A stretch of DNA of 27,343 nt from CBFHOS01 sp965657645. GTDB taxonomy: Bacteria; Pseudomonadota; Alphaproteobacteria; Puniceispirillales; Puniceispirillaceae. The translations under genes and the position numbers were made by a program. Under the pieces are notes generated by a model. That model was not told where the DNA came from and made no database searches. It saw only the letters and a program-made list of their open reading frames with translations. Numbering within the stretch: position 1 is the stretch's first letter; each line of letters starts with the position of its first letter. The DNA lies in NCBI GenBank assembly GCA_965657645.1, contig CBFHOS010000025.1, forward strand, positions 1 through 27,343. Reading direction: 5' to 3'. This document shows positions 8,825-16,998 of this stretch, piece after piece.

Positions 8825-9679
8825 TTAAATCTCAAATGTGTCGAGATCTTCAACAATGCCAGCCTCGCCAGAAAAGTGCGCGGCTAGGTCAGCTCTGGCC
8901 TTTATATGATTGTCGTCACTATCCATATGGGCGCGGAAATGGGTGAGGTACAGGCGCTTGACGCCTGCCGCCTCGGCCATATCCGCAACCTCGCTAGGGT
9001 CTGGGCTAAAGGGCATTAAGGCGGGGTGCAATGTCTCTCCGGCCCCGCGATAACACCAATGCAACAGGAAATCGGCCTCTTGGCAAAGGGCGGTGATATC
9101 ATCATTAATGCCCGTATCACCTGAATAAACAAATTTGCGCCCGCTAGCTTCTATCGCAAAGCCCAAACATGCTAGAATTGGCTGTGCATGGGTGGCGCGC
9201 GCTGTGGTGAGGCGCCAATTATCTCCTTCAAAGACAAAGCCAGCTTCAATTTCAACTATCTCAGGTGCGGGCCAAGCGCGTGGCAATGTGCCACCACGCG
9301 CCACCCAAACCTGTTGGCTTTGCGGCAACTGTGTGCGCGCGCGCAAATCATGACTGAGAAAGCCGTCTTTGCCAAAAATGCCTTCGGTGATAGCGGCAAG
9401 TGGTTTTGGCCCAAACACCTTAAGCGGGGCGCCGCCTTCATCCCATGCCGCATGCACCAGACGCGGATAATCCATCATATGGTCGGAATGGTAATGGGTA
9501 AAAAATAAATGCGTGATGTCTTTGGGCATCCGGCCAGAGCGGATCAAATTATCGACAATGCCGCCGCCACAATCCAACAAAATACGATCTGAGCCAACCT
9601 CTATCAAATAGCCAGATGAGGCGCGGCGGGCATGGGCTTCAGGTGAGCCAGATCCTAAAATTGTGAGCTTCATAGCCAT
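8825..9679 (-). CDS. RNase Z/arylsulfatase-like MBL-fold hydrolase
   Basis: A 284-residue metallo-beta-lactamase-fold protein. MKLTILGSGSPEAHARRASS begins the domain, LLDCGGGI follows, and the zinc motif FTHYHSDHMMD is near residues 60-70. A second His (ATHAQPIL), the bridging Asp in VYSGDTGIND, and the late LTHFRAHMD complete the metal site. The start may be ATG 9679 or, two codons on, ATG 9673. It is the last gene of a marR-sulfatase-MBL unit, 17 bases after the sulfatase stop, and converges with the O-demethylase gene. It is the third MBL hydrolase in the island; its partner sulfatase suggests it hydrolyses an ester exposed by, or alternative to, sulfate removal (inference). Confidence 0.83.
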   Translation of the reverse strand: MAMKLTILGSGSPEAHARRASSGYLIEVGSDRILLDCGGGIVDNLIRSGRMPKDITHLFFTHYHSDHMMDYPRLVHAAWDEGGAPLKVFGPKPLAAITEGIFGKDGFLSHDLRARTQLPQSQQVWVARGGTLPRAWPAPEIVEIEAGFVFEGDNWRLTTARATHAQPILACLGFAIEASGRKFVYSGDTGINDDITALCQEADFLLHWCYRGAGETLHPALMPFSPDPSEVADMAEAAGVKRLYLTHFRAHMDSDDNHIKARADLAAHFSGEAGIVEDLDTFEI

Positions 9680-9696
9680 GTTGCTCTGTCCCTCTT

Positions 9697-11115
9697 TTAT
9701 GTCTTTGGTGGGGGGGTCGCGCCAGGTGCCCCCAATTTCAAGGCCGCCTCTAGCCCGCCATATCCCTCAATCATCGCCGCCTGATCCGCAAAGGCCTGTT
9801 CATTCGCGGCATCAAGGTCAATCATGCCAGAAAATTCTGCCATCAGCTTTGCCAAAATATCAGAATGAGCGGGGTCAGTGGCGAGATTTGTTATCTCTTC
9901 AGGGTCGGCAATCAAATCGAATAATTCAGGTTCAAACCCCGCATAATAATTCAGCTTCCAGCGTCCTTTGCGGAGCATGAACGCGCCTGAGACCGCCCCA
10001 ATGGCGTGATATTGGCTGATAATCGGCCTGTCTGACTCTGTCGGCTGTGCGGCAATCTCGCTCAAAGGGCAGCCATGACAGTCAAAATCGAGCCCAAAAT
10101 GGGCGGGGATGGTGGCAGATAAATCCAGCAAATCGACCGGCGTATCACACGTGCCGGGCGTGATATTTGGTCCCGCCATGATCATCGGCACAGACACACT
10201 TTCTTGATATAGGTTAGACTTGCCCCATAGGCCGCGTGCGCCCACATTATCACCATGATCCGATGAATAGATGATGGTTGTATTCTCAAGCTGACCGCTA
10301 TCTTTCAGGGCGGCAAGAATCCGGCCTACATTATGATCCATCCAGCTGACAAGGCCATAATAAGCGGCGATAGCATCACGGCGCTCTGCTTCAGATTTAA
10401 AAGACCCCTCACTATCAAATTGTGAGCATTGTAATTCAACCCAGGGGTGGCGCTCATAGCCTTCATCTGGCCTTAATTTGGATGCGGGCATGGTGTCGGT
10501 GGGGTAAAGATTGAAAAATTCTTCTGGCACAACAAGCGGGAAATGCGGCGCGACAAGACCGACATATAAACACCAAGGCCTATCAGCCTCAGCCTTATCA
10601 CCGAGCCATTGTTCAGTTCTGGTCGTGACTGATTGGTCATAGTCGGTATATTTGCTATCGCCGGGGCCAATATAATCGCCTAGCATACGTGTGGCAGGGG
10701 TGATGCGCTGGTCCTCATGGCGCACCGAACCCCAGACCATGCCGACACCATTCGCGACATGCATCGGGATATGTTCTTGGTCAAAGCCGGCGGGATCGCC
10801 TTGGCGGCGATAATGCAATTTGCCAATGCTTTCGACAGGCACACCCGCATCTTGCAGGCAATGTCCCCAGCCACGAATCTGGCCATGATAGGGCATCGCA
10901 TTATCCCATAGCCGCGTCTCGTGCACATGCTTTCCTGTCGCAAAACTCGCCCGTGCAGGCACACAAATAGGCGAGGGCGTATAAGCATCTGTAAAGCGCA
11001 TCCCCCGCGCCGCTAGCGCATCCAAATTCGGTGTTTGCACAAAAGGATGACCAGCACAACCCATAGCGCGCGCTTGATGCTCATCCGATAGAATAACTAA
11101 AAGGTTGGAGGTCAT
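9697..11115 (-). CDS. Type I sulfatase (formylglycine class)
   Basis: A 472-residue alkaline-phosphatase-superfamily sulfatase. The metal-binding start reads LLVILSDEHQ (Asp11). The maturation motif C51-V-P-A-R followed by ASFATGK is the CxPxR site in which Cys becomes formylglycine, so a formylglycine-generating enzyme must be encoded elsewhere. A late SSDHGDNVGARGLWGKSN segment supplies further metal and sulfate ligands. No signal peptide is visible, so it is probably cytoplasmic and acts after uptake. Its ATG overlaps the marR stop (ATGA), so the two are translationally coupled. Related enzymes cleave choline-O-sulfate, aryl sulfates or sugar sulfates; in this aromatic island an aryl sulfate is the likeliest substrate, by context only. 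Confidence 0.9.
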   Translation of the reverse strand: MTSNLLVILSDEHQARAMGCAGHPFVQTPNLDALAARGMRFTDAYTPSPICVPARASFATGKHVHETRLWDNAMPYHGQIRGWGHCLQDAGVPVESIGKLHYRRQGDPAGFDQEHIPMHVANGVGMVWGSVRHEDQRITPATRMLGDYIGPGDSKYTDYDQSVTTRTEQWLGDKAEADRPWCLYVGLVAPHFPLVVPEEFFNLYPTDTMPASKLRPDEGYERHPWVELQCSQFDSEGSFKSEAERRDAIAAYYGLVSWMDHNVGRILAALKDSGQLENTTIIYSSDHGDNVGARGLWGKSNLYQESVSVPMIMAGPNITPGTCDTPVDLLDLSATIPAHFGLDFDCHGCPLSEIAAQPTESDRPIISQYHAIGAVSGAFMLRKGRWKLNYYAGFEPELFDLIADPEEITNLATDPAHSDILAKLMAEFSGMIDLDAANEQAFADQAAMIEGYGGLEAALKLGAPGATPPPKT

Positions 11116-11588
11116 ATTTCATCCATTTTTTCTGCCGCTCTTTCTAACTTGTCAACGACTGAGCGGAATGTTGCTATTTCATCTGCGCTCAAAGCTAGCT
11201 GCAGATCATCTTGGCGTCTTTGCATGCGTGGCAGAGCAACCTCAAAGACGTGTTTGCCACGGGGCGTTAGACTGAGGACCTGAACGCGGTTATCGCGCTC
11301 GCTGGGGGATGATATGACAAGCCCGCTTGCAATGAGTGACTTTACATTGCGACTAACAAGCCCTTTATCCATCGCGGTCGCAGCGATTAGCTCAGAGGCT
11401 GTCAGTTTTCCGGCACCCCCGATAAAGGCTATCATGCGCCATTGATTTAACGTAATGCCGACAGACTTGTTCAAAATGCGCGATGCTTGTGCGTTAAGCT
11501 TTGCGTGCAATCTTGAGACACGATAGGTCAGAAATTGATTGAGCTGGCGCAATCCGCCGTCAAGTTCACCATCATGCTGTTTTGTCAT
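11112..11588 (-). CDS. MarR-family transcriptional regulator
   Basis: A winged-helix MarR regulator. I choose the ATG at 11588 (MTKQHDGELDG, ~158 residues), because AGAGG lies a few bases upstream; an ATG at 11636 would add 16 residues but would overlap the operator region. The recognition-helix region reads LTASELIAATAMDKGLVSRNVKSL, the wing SPSERDNRVQVLSLTPRG, and flanking helices provide dimerisation. Such proteins usually repress divergent catabolic genes and release DNA on binding an aromatic acid. It is the first gene of the marR-sulfatase-MBL unit and is divergent from tctC, with two dyad operators between. It probably controls both its own operon and the uptake operon. Confidence 0.9.
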   Translation of the reverse strand: MTKQHDGELDGGLRQLNQFLTYRVSRLHAKLNAQASRILNKSVGITLNQWRMIAFIGGAGKLTASELIAATAMDKGLVSRNVKSLIASGLVISSPSERDNRVQVLSLTPRGKHVFEVALPRMQRRQDDLQLALSADEIATFRSVVDKLERAAEKMDEI

Positions 11589-11621
11589 CTCACACCTCTT
11601 AATTCTATTAGTCATGACAAA

Positions 11622-11660
11622 TAGTTGCGAGGTCAACCTTTTAGTTGACGAGGCAACTAT
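11622..11660. promoter_or_regulatory. Two tandem MarR-type operator dyads
   Basis: Two imperfect palindromes, GTTGCGAGGTCAAC (11624-11637) and GTTGACGAGGCAAC (11644-11657), lie 20 bp apart, on one face of the helix. Together they also form a larger inverted repeat with arms ATAGTTGC-nnn-GTCAAC. They sit between divergent marR and tctC. The form (TAGTTG...CAACTA) is the shape of many alphaproteobacterial MarR operators. On the minus strand the first dyad contains TTGACC, a possible -35 of marR, which would give autorepression. Confidence 0.8.
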
Positions 11661-11697
11661 ATTATGGCTTGCTCACTAGTAAAATAGGGAGGATGTT

Positions 11698-12648
11698 ATG
11701 AAAAAACTAATGACAGCGGTGGTTGCCGCAATTGGGCTTATGGCCACAACACTGCCGGCAACGGCTAATGATTGGACACCACCTGGTCCAATTAAATTAA
11801 TGATCGCCTTTGCGGCTGGTGGTGGTGCTGATACACAAGCGCGCCTCATCGCAGAAGAGCTGGAGTCACGCACAGGTTGGCAGTTCATCCCAGAACAGGT
11901 AACTGGCAAGGGTGGCGTAAACCTTTTGAAAGCAATGAAAGACCAGCCTAATGACGGTACTGTCATGGGTATGATTGTGGCTGAATCTCTCGGCTACAGC
12001 CTTTATACGGCAGATGCAGGCATGACGCCGGCTGATTTCACACCTATCACAACAACAGCGGGCGCCCAGATGGGTATTGTCTCACTATCATCAAAGGGTT
12101 GGAAAGATATTAATGACGTGATCGCCGCCGCTAAGGCTGGTGAGCAGATTCGCTTTGGTACAATGGGCGTGCGTCTAGGTGACCTTGCTTATTTGCTTGG
12201 CAAAGCGCAAGGCGTTGATTTCAACATTATCACTGTTCGTGGTGGTAAGGCTGTGATGAACGGCGTTAATGCGGGCGACATGGATATTGGCTTTATGGCT
12301 GGCATTCAAAATAAAGGCGTGGCAGCGGGCGAGCTTGTAAACCTTGCTTCAGCTATGTCAGAGCCGCTACTTCAGACACCTGATGCGCCGCTAATGTCAG
12401 ATCTTGGCGTCAAATATGATGGTAACGCATTCTTCATGCTTGCCGGTCCAGGCGGCATGCCAGATGAGGCACGTAATGCGCTAGCAGATGCGATTGCCGG
12501 TGTTGTAACAGATGAAAGCACAAAGGCCGGGGCGTTGATTAAACGCGCATTTGGTGGTGCTAAGATTATTCAGGGCGCAGAATTGGATGCTCTGATTAAG
12601 AAGGGTTACGACGAATCTGAACAGCTTCTTGCTGAAGCTTCACAATAA
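11698..12648 (+). CDS. tctC: Tripartite tricarboxylate transporter substrate-binding protein (TctC/Bug)
   Basis: A 316-residue periplasmic binding protein. A Sec signal peptide (MKKLMTAVVAAIGLMATTLPATA, cut near residue 23) precedes the mature start NDWTPPGPIKLMIAFAAGGG. The AGGGADTQAR segment is the Bug-family pocket loop contacting a ligand carboxylate, and GKGGVNLLKAM is the second family signature. The start codon follows AGGGAGGA. These proteins deliver carboxylated solutes, including aromatic acids, to TctAB. It is the first gene of a tctC-tctB-tctA-sulfatase unit, divergent from marR, suggesting a sulfated or otherwise substituted aromatic carboxylate as ligand (inference). A strong stem-loop follows its stop. 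Confidence 0.92.
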   Translation: MKKLMTAVVAAIGLMATTLPATANDWTPPGPIKLMIAFAAGGGADTQARLIAEELESRTGWQFIPEQVTGKGGVNLLKAMKDQPNDGTVMGMIVAESLGYSLYTADAGMTPADFTPITTTAGAQMGIVSLSSKGWKDINDVIAAAKAGEQIRFGTMGVRLGDLAYLLGKAQGVDFNIITVRGGKAVMNGVNAGDMDIGFMAGIQNKGVAAGELVNLASAMSEPLLQTPDAPLMSDLGVKYDGNAFFMLAGPGGMPDEARNALADAIAGVVTDESTKAGALIKRAFGGAKIIQGAELDALIKKGYDESEQLLAEASQ

Positions 12649-12657
12649 GTAAAATTG

Positions 12658-12685
12658 CGCGGGCGTCCTTTGGTGGACGCCCGTG
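12658..12685 (+). promoter_or_regulatory. Stem-loop between tctC and tctB (processing/attenuation)
   Basis: CGGGCGTCC-TTTGGT-GGACGCCCG (12660-12683) gives nine perfect pairs, extended by a G-U and a C-G pair. It follows the tctC stop directly and is trailed by TTGTTTCTG, a weak U-tract. In binding-protein operons such a stem-loop typically protects the upstream message and lowers expression of the membrane subunits. Confidence 0.75.
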
Positions 12686-12703
12686 TTGTTTCTGGGGGAT
12701 AAA

Positions 12704-13270
12704 ATGCCGGCGCAATCGCGAGCCAATTTGTTTGTTGGGCTGTTCTTTGTTGTCATAGCGCTCTTTACAATCTTTGTATGGATACCACTGGATATTGAAA
12801 CAGGCCTTATTGAAAAGGCACGTGGCAGATTTGTCATTGGTGACGCTCTTGCGCCCACTATAGCCTGCGCTTTTCTGGTCATTGGCGGCTTGCTGCTTGT
12901 TCTTTTTGAGCGCAAAAAACCAGAGCAGGAAATTATTTCCCGCTCGCAGATGTCGTTTATTACCCGCATTGTTTGCATGATTATCCTTGGGGTTATTATC
13001 ATGCGTTATACGGGCCCCATCTTGGCTGAATTGGTGAATATATTCCGCGCAGAGCCGATAGAGTATCGCTTGCTTCGCGCGACGCCTGGCTGGAAGCATG
13101 TCGGGTATATCTTAGGTGGCATCAGCCTTATCGCTGGCGTCATCGCCATTGTTGAAGGCAAATTAACAAGACGCGCTTTGATCACAGCCTTGATTGCCGT
13201 CTTAGCGATGATCGCTGTTTTTGATGTGCCGTTTGATGATTTGCTATTGCCACCCAATGGAGATGTTTAA
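12704..13270 (+). CDS. tctB: Tripartite tricarboxylate transporter small permease (TctB)
   Basis: A 188-residue inner-membrane protein with about four hydrophobic helices: ANLFVGLFFVVIALFTIFVW, DALAPTIACAFLVIGGLLLVLF, ITRIVCMIILGVIIM and a C-terminal pair including ALITALIAVLAMIAVF. A short cytoplasmic charged stretch (ERKKPEQEIISRSQ) lies in the middle. I choose ATG 12704, preceded by GGGGGA; an upstream in-frame GTG at 12683 lies inside the stem-loop. Its stop overlaps the tctA start (TAATG). TctB sequences diverge strongly, so position between tctC and tctA carries most of the assignment. It works with TctA as a cation-coupled symporter. Confidence 0.85.
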   Translation: MPAQSRANLFVGLFFVVIALFTIFVWIPLDIETGLIEKARGRFVIGDALAPTIACAFLVIGGLLLVLFERKKPEQEIISRSQMSFITRIVCMIILGVIIMRYTGPILAELVNIFRAEPIEYRLLRATPGWKHVGYILGGISLIAGVIAIVEGKLTRRALITALIAVLAMIAVFDVPFDDLLLPPNGDV

Positions 13271-14859
13271 TGTCCGTTATTGATTATATCTGGTTGGGGG
13301 TTTTGGCCGTTTTTCAGGGCCCTGAGGTCTTTGCTATCTTCGGTCTGCCTATTTCCATCACATTGGTAATGGTGTTTTTCGGCTTTATTTTTGGCATCGC
13401 CGTAGGGGCAACACCGGGGCTTGCCGGGCCATTTGCTATGGCGATTTCGCTGCCTATTTTGATATCTGTTTTTGGGTTCACCCAAGATGCTTTATTGCCT
13501 GTTTTGGGGTTCTTAATCGGTATTATGAAAGGCGCCACCATTGGCGGGGCTGTGCCGGCTATTTTGTTTAATACGCCTGGCACGCCTGATGCGTTCCTTA
13601 CGACACTTGACGGTTACCCGATGGCCCAAAAGGGGCAGGCAAAGAAAGCCTTGCGCGTCGCGCATCTATCATCAGCCTCTGGTGATACATTTTCAGATAT
13701 TGTGTTATTTGTCTGTGCGCCCTTTCTTGCCATCGTAGTTGAATCCTATTTAGACCTGCCTGAAAAAACAGCGCTACTTATCTTATCGCTTAGTTTTATT
13801 GCGGCGGTCATTGGCGGCTCGCCGGGCAAGGGGCTTATTTCTATTGGCTTGGGTCTGATGGCTGTTTATGTCGGGACAGGTGAGGATTTTTATCCACGAT
13901 TATCGCTTGGCAGTAATGAGCTTGCGCGCGGCTTTCCCATTACCACAGCGGTTTTGGGCGTTCTGATTATCGGGGCTGTGTTCAAAGGGTTGGACGAGAT
14001 TTGGCGCACCGGCCCGCAAAAGGCAAAAGCACAAACTATCACAGCAGAAGGTGATCAGCGTTTGCGCTGGCCAGAGATAAAAAGCATTCTGCCGCATATT
14101 GGCAAATCAGCCCTTATTGGCACAGCTATTGGCGCGTTGCCGGGTATTGGCTCAACGCTTGCCGCCACGCTTGGCTATACGGTGGGCAGGCGCCGGCATC
14201 AGAAATTCAAAAAACCAGATGAAGGCGATTTTGGGTCTGGTGTACCAGCCGGTATCGCGGCAACAGAAGCGGCCAATAGCTCGGTGTCCGGTGCGAATCT
14301 TATCCCTGTTCTTAGCCTTGGCATTCCGGGAAATGCGGCGGCGGTGTTCCTTATTCTTGCGACAGATTCTATTGGCGGCCTCAATCCCGGCCCATCTGTT
14401 TTCAAATTTACCGAGACAAGCGTTAATACTGAATTGGTAGCGGTTTTCGGTCTGTTTACCTGTATGACGCTTGCCAATTTATTTAATTGGACGATTGGCG
14501 GTGTGTTCATGCGCTCTATGGGCTTTATGATACGCATTCCAAAGCAGCTTTTACTGCCATCAGTGTTGTTGCTGACACTCACAGCTATCTATGTGCAGGA
14601 AACGCGCATTGAGGCGATATGGTTCGCGCTTGGTTTTGGGGTATTGGGTTATATCATGCGCCTGTTGGCTATATCGCCCCTGCCATTTGTTGTGGCCTTT
14701 ATTTTGGGTAAAACCTTGGAGGAAACAGCCAGACAAGCCTATTCAGCAACAGGGAATGACCCTTTCTACTTGTTTAACCATCCTATCGCTGCGGTATTTA
14801 TGGCGATGTCGCTTGGTGTGATTATCTATTCTTCTAGAAAAACGAAAGACAGAGCATGA
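13270..14859 (+). CDS. tctA: Tripartite tricarboxylate transporter large permease (TctA)
   Basis: A 529-residue polytopic membrane protein, about 11-12 hydrophobic helices. Hallmarks of TctA are the repeated Gly/Pro-rich pore loops: GATPGLAGPFAMAISLPI near residue 47, GAVPAILFNTPGTPDAF near 93, IGALPGIGSTLAATLGY near 286, and VSGANLIPVLSLGIPGNAAAVF near 338. It forms the translocation pore with TctB, taking ligand from TctC and driven by an ion gradient. It overlaps tctB at its start (TAATG) and the following sulfatase at its end (ATGA), so the transporter and the sulfatase are translated from one message. That ties the transported compound to a sulfate ester. Confidence 0.95.
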   Translation: MSVIDYIWLGVLAVFQGPEVFAIFGLPISITLVMVFFGFIFGIAVGATPGLAGPFAMAISLPILISVFGFTQDALLPVLGFLIGIMKGATIGGAVPAILFNTPGTPDAFLTTLDGYPMAQKGQAKKALRVAHLSSASGDTFSDIVLFVCAPFLAIVVESYLDLPEKTALLILSLSFIAAVIGGSPGKGLISIGLGLMAVYVGTGEDFYPRLSLGSNELARGFPITTAVLGVLIIGAVFKGLDEIWRTGPQKAKAQTITAEGDQRLRWPEIKSILPHIGKSALIGTAIGALPGIGSTLAATLGYTVGRRRHQKFKKPDEGDFGSGVPAGIAATEAANSSVSGANLIPVLSLGIPGNAAAVFLILATDSIGGLNPGPSVFKFTETSVNTELVAVFGLFTCMTLANLFNWTIGGVFMRSMGFMIRIPKQLLLPSVLLLTLTAIYVQETRIEAIWFALGFGVLGYIMRLLAISPLPFVVAFILGKTLEETARQAYSATGNDPFYLFNHPIAAVFMAMSLGVIIYSSRKTKDRA

Positions 14860-16382
14860 CAAAGCCAAATATCATTCTAATCTCAGCAGATCAACATCGT
14901 GCCGATTGCTTTGGCTTTAAGGGCCGTAAGGTCAAAACGCCCAATTTGGATAAATTGGCTAGCGAGGGAACAGTTTTTTCAAACGCCATTACGCCGTGTG
15001 TTGTTTGTATGCCGGCGCGCTCATCTATTCTGACAGGTCAGTTGCCGCGCACCCACGGTCTGCATGATAATGGTATGGATTTGGACAGTGAGATTGGTGA
15101 AGCTGGTTTTGCCGGTACTATGGCAAATAATGGCTATCAGTCGGCCTTTTTTGGCAAGGGGCATTGGGTGCGTTGTATGACGCCGCCAACAGACCATCCA
15201 GAGAATGTTCACGGCTCTGAGCAATATGGTGATGATTGGTTTGGGCCTTATATGGGGTTTGAACATGTTGAGATGATGATCCTAGGCCATAATTGGTTTC
15301 CGTTTGAAAAGCCGCCACGTGGCCTTCATTATGAAAAATTCATCCATGATACTGGTCGCGGGGATGAATTACAGGCGCTTTACTGGCAAAAGGGCCGCGA
15401 TACAAAAGGGGCCGCACAAACATGGCATTCGCAATTGCCTGTTGAGTTTCATAATTCAACTTGGACAGGTGACAGGGCCGCTGAATGGATCAAAAATGGC
15501 CGTGATGATGAGAAGCCATTTGTGACATGGATTAGTTTTCCTGACCCGCACCACCCCTTTGACTGTCCTGAGCCTTATTCAACGATGCATGACCCGGCAG
15601 AGGTAGATTTGCCAAAACATCGGGTGCGTGATTTCGATAAACGGCCGTTCTGGCATCAGGCGGCCATGGAAAATGAGCCAACCGCTAGCCCTGAAATGGC
15701 AAAGGTGCGCAAGGAATATTCGCGCATCGAGCCGCAAACAGATGAGCAATTAGCCGAAATCATCGCCAATACCTATGGCCAGATCACACTGATTGATGAG
15801 AATGTTGGCAAGATCTTGCAAGCGGTGGAAGAGGCAGGGCTTTCTGATAATACCTATGTTATTTATATCTCCGATCATGGTGATTGGTTGGGCGATCATG
15901 GCATCATCTTGAAAGGCCCTATGCATTATGAGGGGCTTTTAAAGGTGCCGTTCATTGTGCGTGGCCCTGATGTGCCAGCTGGCGAGACGTGTGATGAGAT
16001 TATCTCAACATTGGATTTGTCCGCGACCTTTATGGAGCTATCGCAAACAAGCCCGCAACTCGCCCAACATGGCACAAGCTTGGCACCCTTGATGCGGGGT
16101 GAAAATGCACCGCGCGATTATGCGCTGAACGAATGGTATTTGTCGCCAACGCGTGCAGGTGTGGAGCTTCATTTGCGCACTGTGAGCACAAAGACGCATA
16201 AGCTAACAATCGATGAATTGTCAGGTGTGGGCGAAATGTATGATTTGGTCGCTGACCCTTATGAGATGGAGAACATCTTTGATGCGCCAGAGGCGGCGAC
16301 AATTCGTGCAGAGCTTTTGTGTTATATCGCGCAAAGACCTGATGATATGCGCCCTCTTAGAGTCTCAACAGGCGGCGGGTAA
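14856..16382 (+). CDS. Type I sulfatase (formylglycine class), coupled to the transporter
   Basis: A 508-residue sulfatase whose ATG overlaps the tctA stop (ATGA). The N-terminus MTKPNIILISADQHRADCFG supplies Asp/Gln metal ligands, C51-M-P-A-R with SSILTGQ is the formylglycine site, and ISDHGDWLGDHGIILKGPMHYE is the distal metal motif. No signal peptide is present, so it should act in the cytoplasm on imported substrate. It differs clearly from the sulfatase at 9697-11115, so the two probably act on different positions or compounds. A shared intergenic operator region would put both under the same MarR. Choline-sulfatase-like or phosphonate-monoester hydrolase activity is the main alternative within the superfamily. 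Confidence 0.9.
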   Translation: MTKPNIILISADQHRADCFGFKGRKVKTPNLDKLASEGTVFSNAITPCVVCMPARSSILTGQLPRTHGLHDNGMDLDSEIGEAGFAGTMANNGYQSAFFGKGHWVRCMTPPTDHPENVHGSEQYGDDWFGPYMGFEHVEMMILGHNWFPFEKPPRGLHYEKFIHDTGRGDELQALYWQKGRDTKGAAQTWHSQLPVEFHNSTWTGDRAAEWIKNGRDDEKPFVTWISFPDPHHPFDCPEPYSTMHDPAEVDLPKHRVRDFDKRPFWHQAAMENEPTASPEMAKVRKEYSRIEPQTDEQLAEIIANTYGQITLIDENVGKILQAVEEAGLSDNTYVIYISDHGDWLGDHGIILKGPMHYEGLLKVPFIVRGPDVPAGETCDEIISTLDLSATFMELSQTSPQLAQHGTSLAPLMRGENAPRDYALNEWYLSPTRAGVELHLRTVSTKTHKLTIDELSGVGEMYDLVADPYEMENIFDAPEAATIRAELLCYIAQRPDDMRPLRVSTGGG

Positions 16383-16421
16383 GCCGAGAGACGGGGGATT
16401 ACCGCCGCTGGAAAGGTTTTC

Positions 16422-16880
16422 TTAAAGGCGGCGCCCTCTTTTAAGATCGCGTAGCACAATTTCGGAACGGACCTGCCCAATGATTTTTTGCGGCAATAGA
16501 CGCTCATGGATGAAATCAGCAAAGCGCTCTAGGCTCTCACATTGCACGATAAGCACATAATCGGCATCGCCCGAGACCGAAAATGCATCTGCAATTTCAT
16601 CATGACTAGCCAGCATAAGGCCAAAATCCTTGGCGTTTTCCTCACTGTGCGAATGGAGATTTACCCGTACCACTGCCCGCAAATTCAGCCCCATAGCTGA
16701 TGCGTTGAGGCGCGCCTGATAGCCCTCGATAATCCCCTCAGCTTCCATCTTGACGCGTCTTCGCGAACATTGAGAGGGAGATAAATTTACCACCTCACTT
16801 AATTGCGCATTTGTCAGGGCGCCATCTTTTTCCAAGGCGCGTAAAATGGTTAAATCATATGGATCAAGAGAAATTGTCAT
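16422..16880 (-). CDS. Lrp/AsnC-family transcriptional regulator
   Basis: A 152-residue Lrp/AsnC protein. The N-terminal helix-turn-helix reads LDPYDLTILRALEKDGALTN then LSEVVNLSPSQCSRRRVKME. The C-terminal RAM ligand-binding domain includes AVVRVNLHS, AFSVSGDADYVLIVQC and LPQKIIGQVRSEIVLRD. It is divergent from hpd, separated by a 118-base AT-rich gap. A regulator of this family beside hpd is a recurrent alphaproteobacterial arrangement, and tyrosine, phenylalanine or a keto acid is the expected effector (family inference). It converges with the sulfatase gene, with 39 bases between stops. Confidence 0.92.
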   Translation of the reverse strand: MTISLDPYDLTILRALEKDGALTNAQLSEVVNLSPSQCSRRRVKMEAEGIIEGYQARLNASAMGLNLRAVVRVNLHSHSEENAKDFGLMLASHDEIADAFSVSGDADYVLIVQCESLERFADFIHERLLPQKIIGQVRSEIVLRDLKRGRRL

Positions 16881-16998
16881 AAAACTCTCATTTAGTGCAA
16901 AAATTATGCGTTTTATCTCTCAAGGTACAATATTTTACAAATAATTTGTATAAAAATGCACATAATATCTTCTTAAAGCAGTTTTTTAGGAGGAAAAA
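16881..16998. promoter_or_regulatory. Divergent lrp-hpd control region
   Basis: This is an AT-rich 118-base gap with inverted, similar blocks: ATTATGCGTTTTAT on the plus strand near 16905 and ATTATGTGCATTTTTAT on the minus strand near 16952-16968. Degenerate AT-rich inverted blocks fit binding of a Lrp octamer. The hpd ribosome-binding site AGGAGG lies at about 16989, before ATG 16999. Confidence 0.5.
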
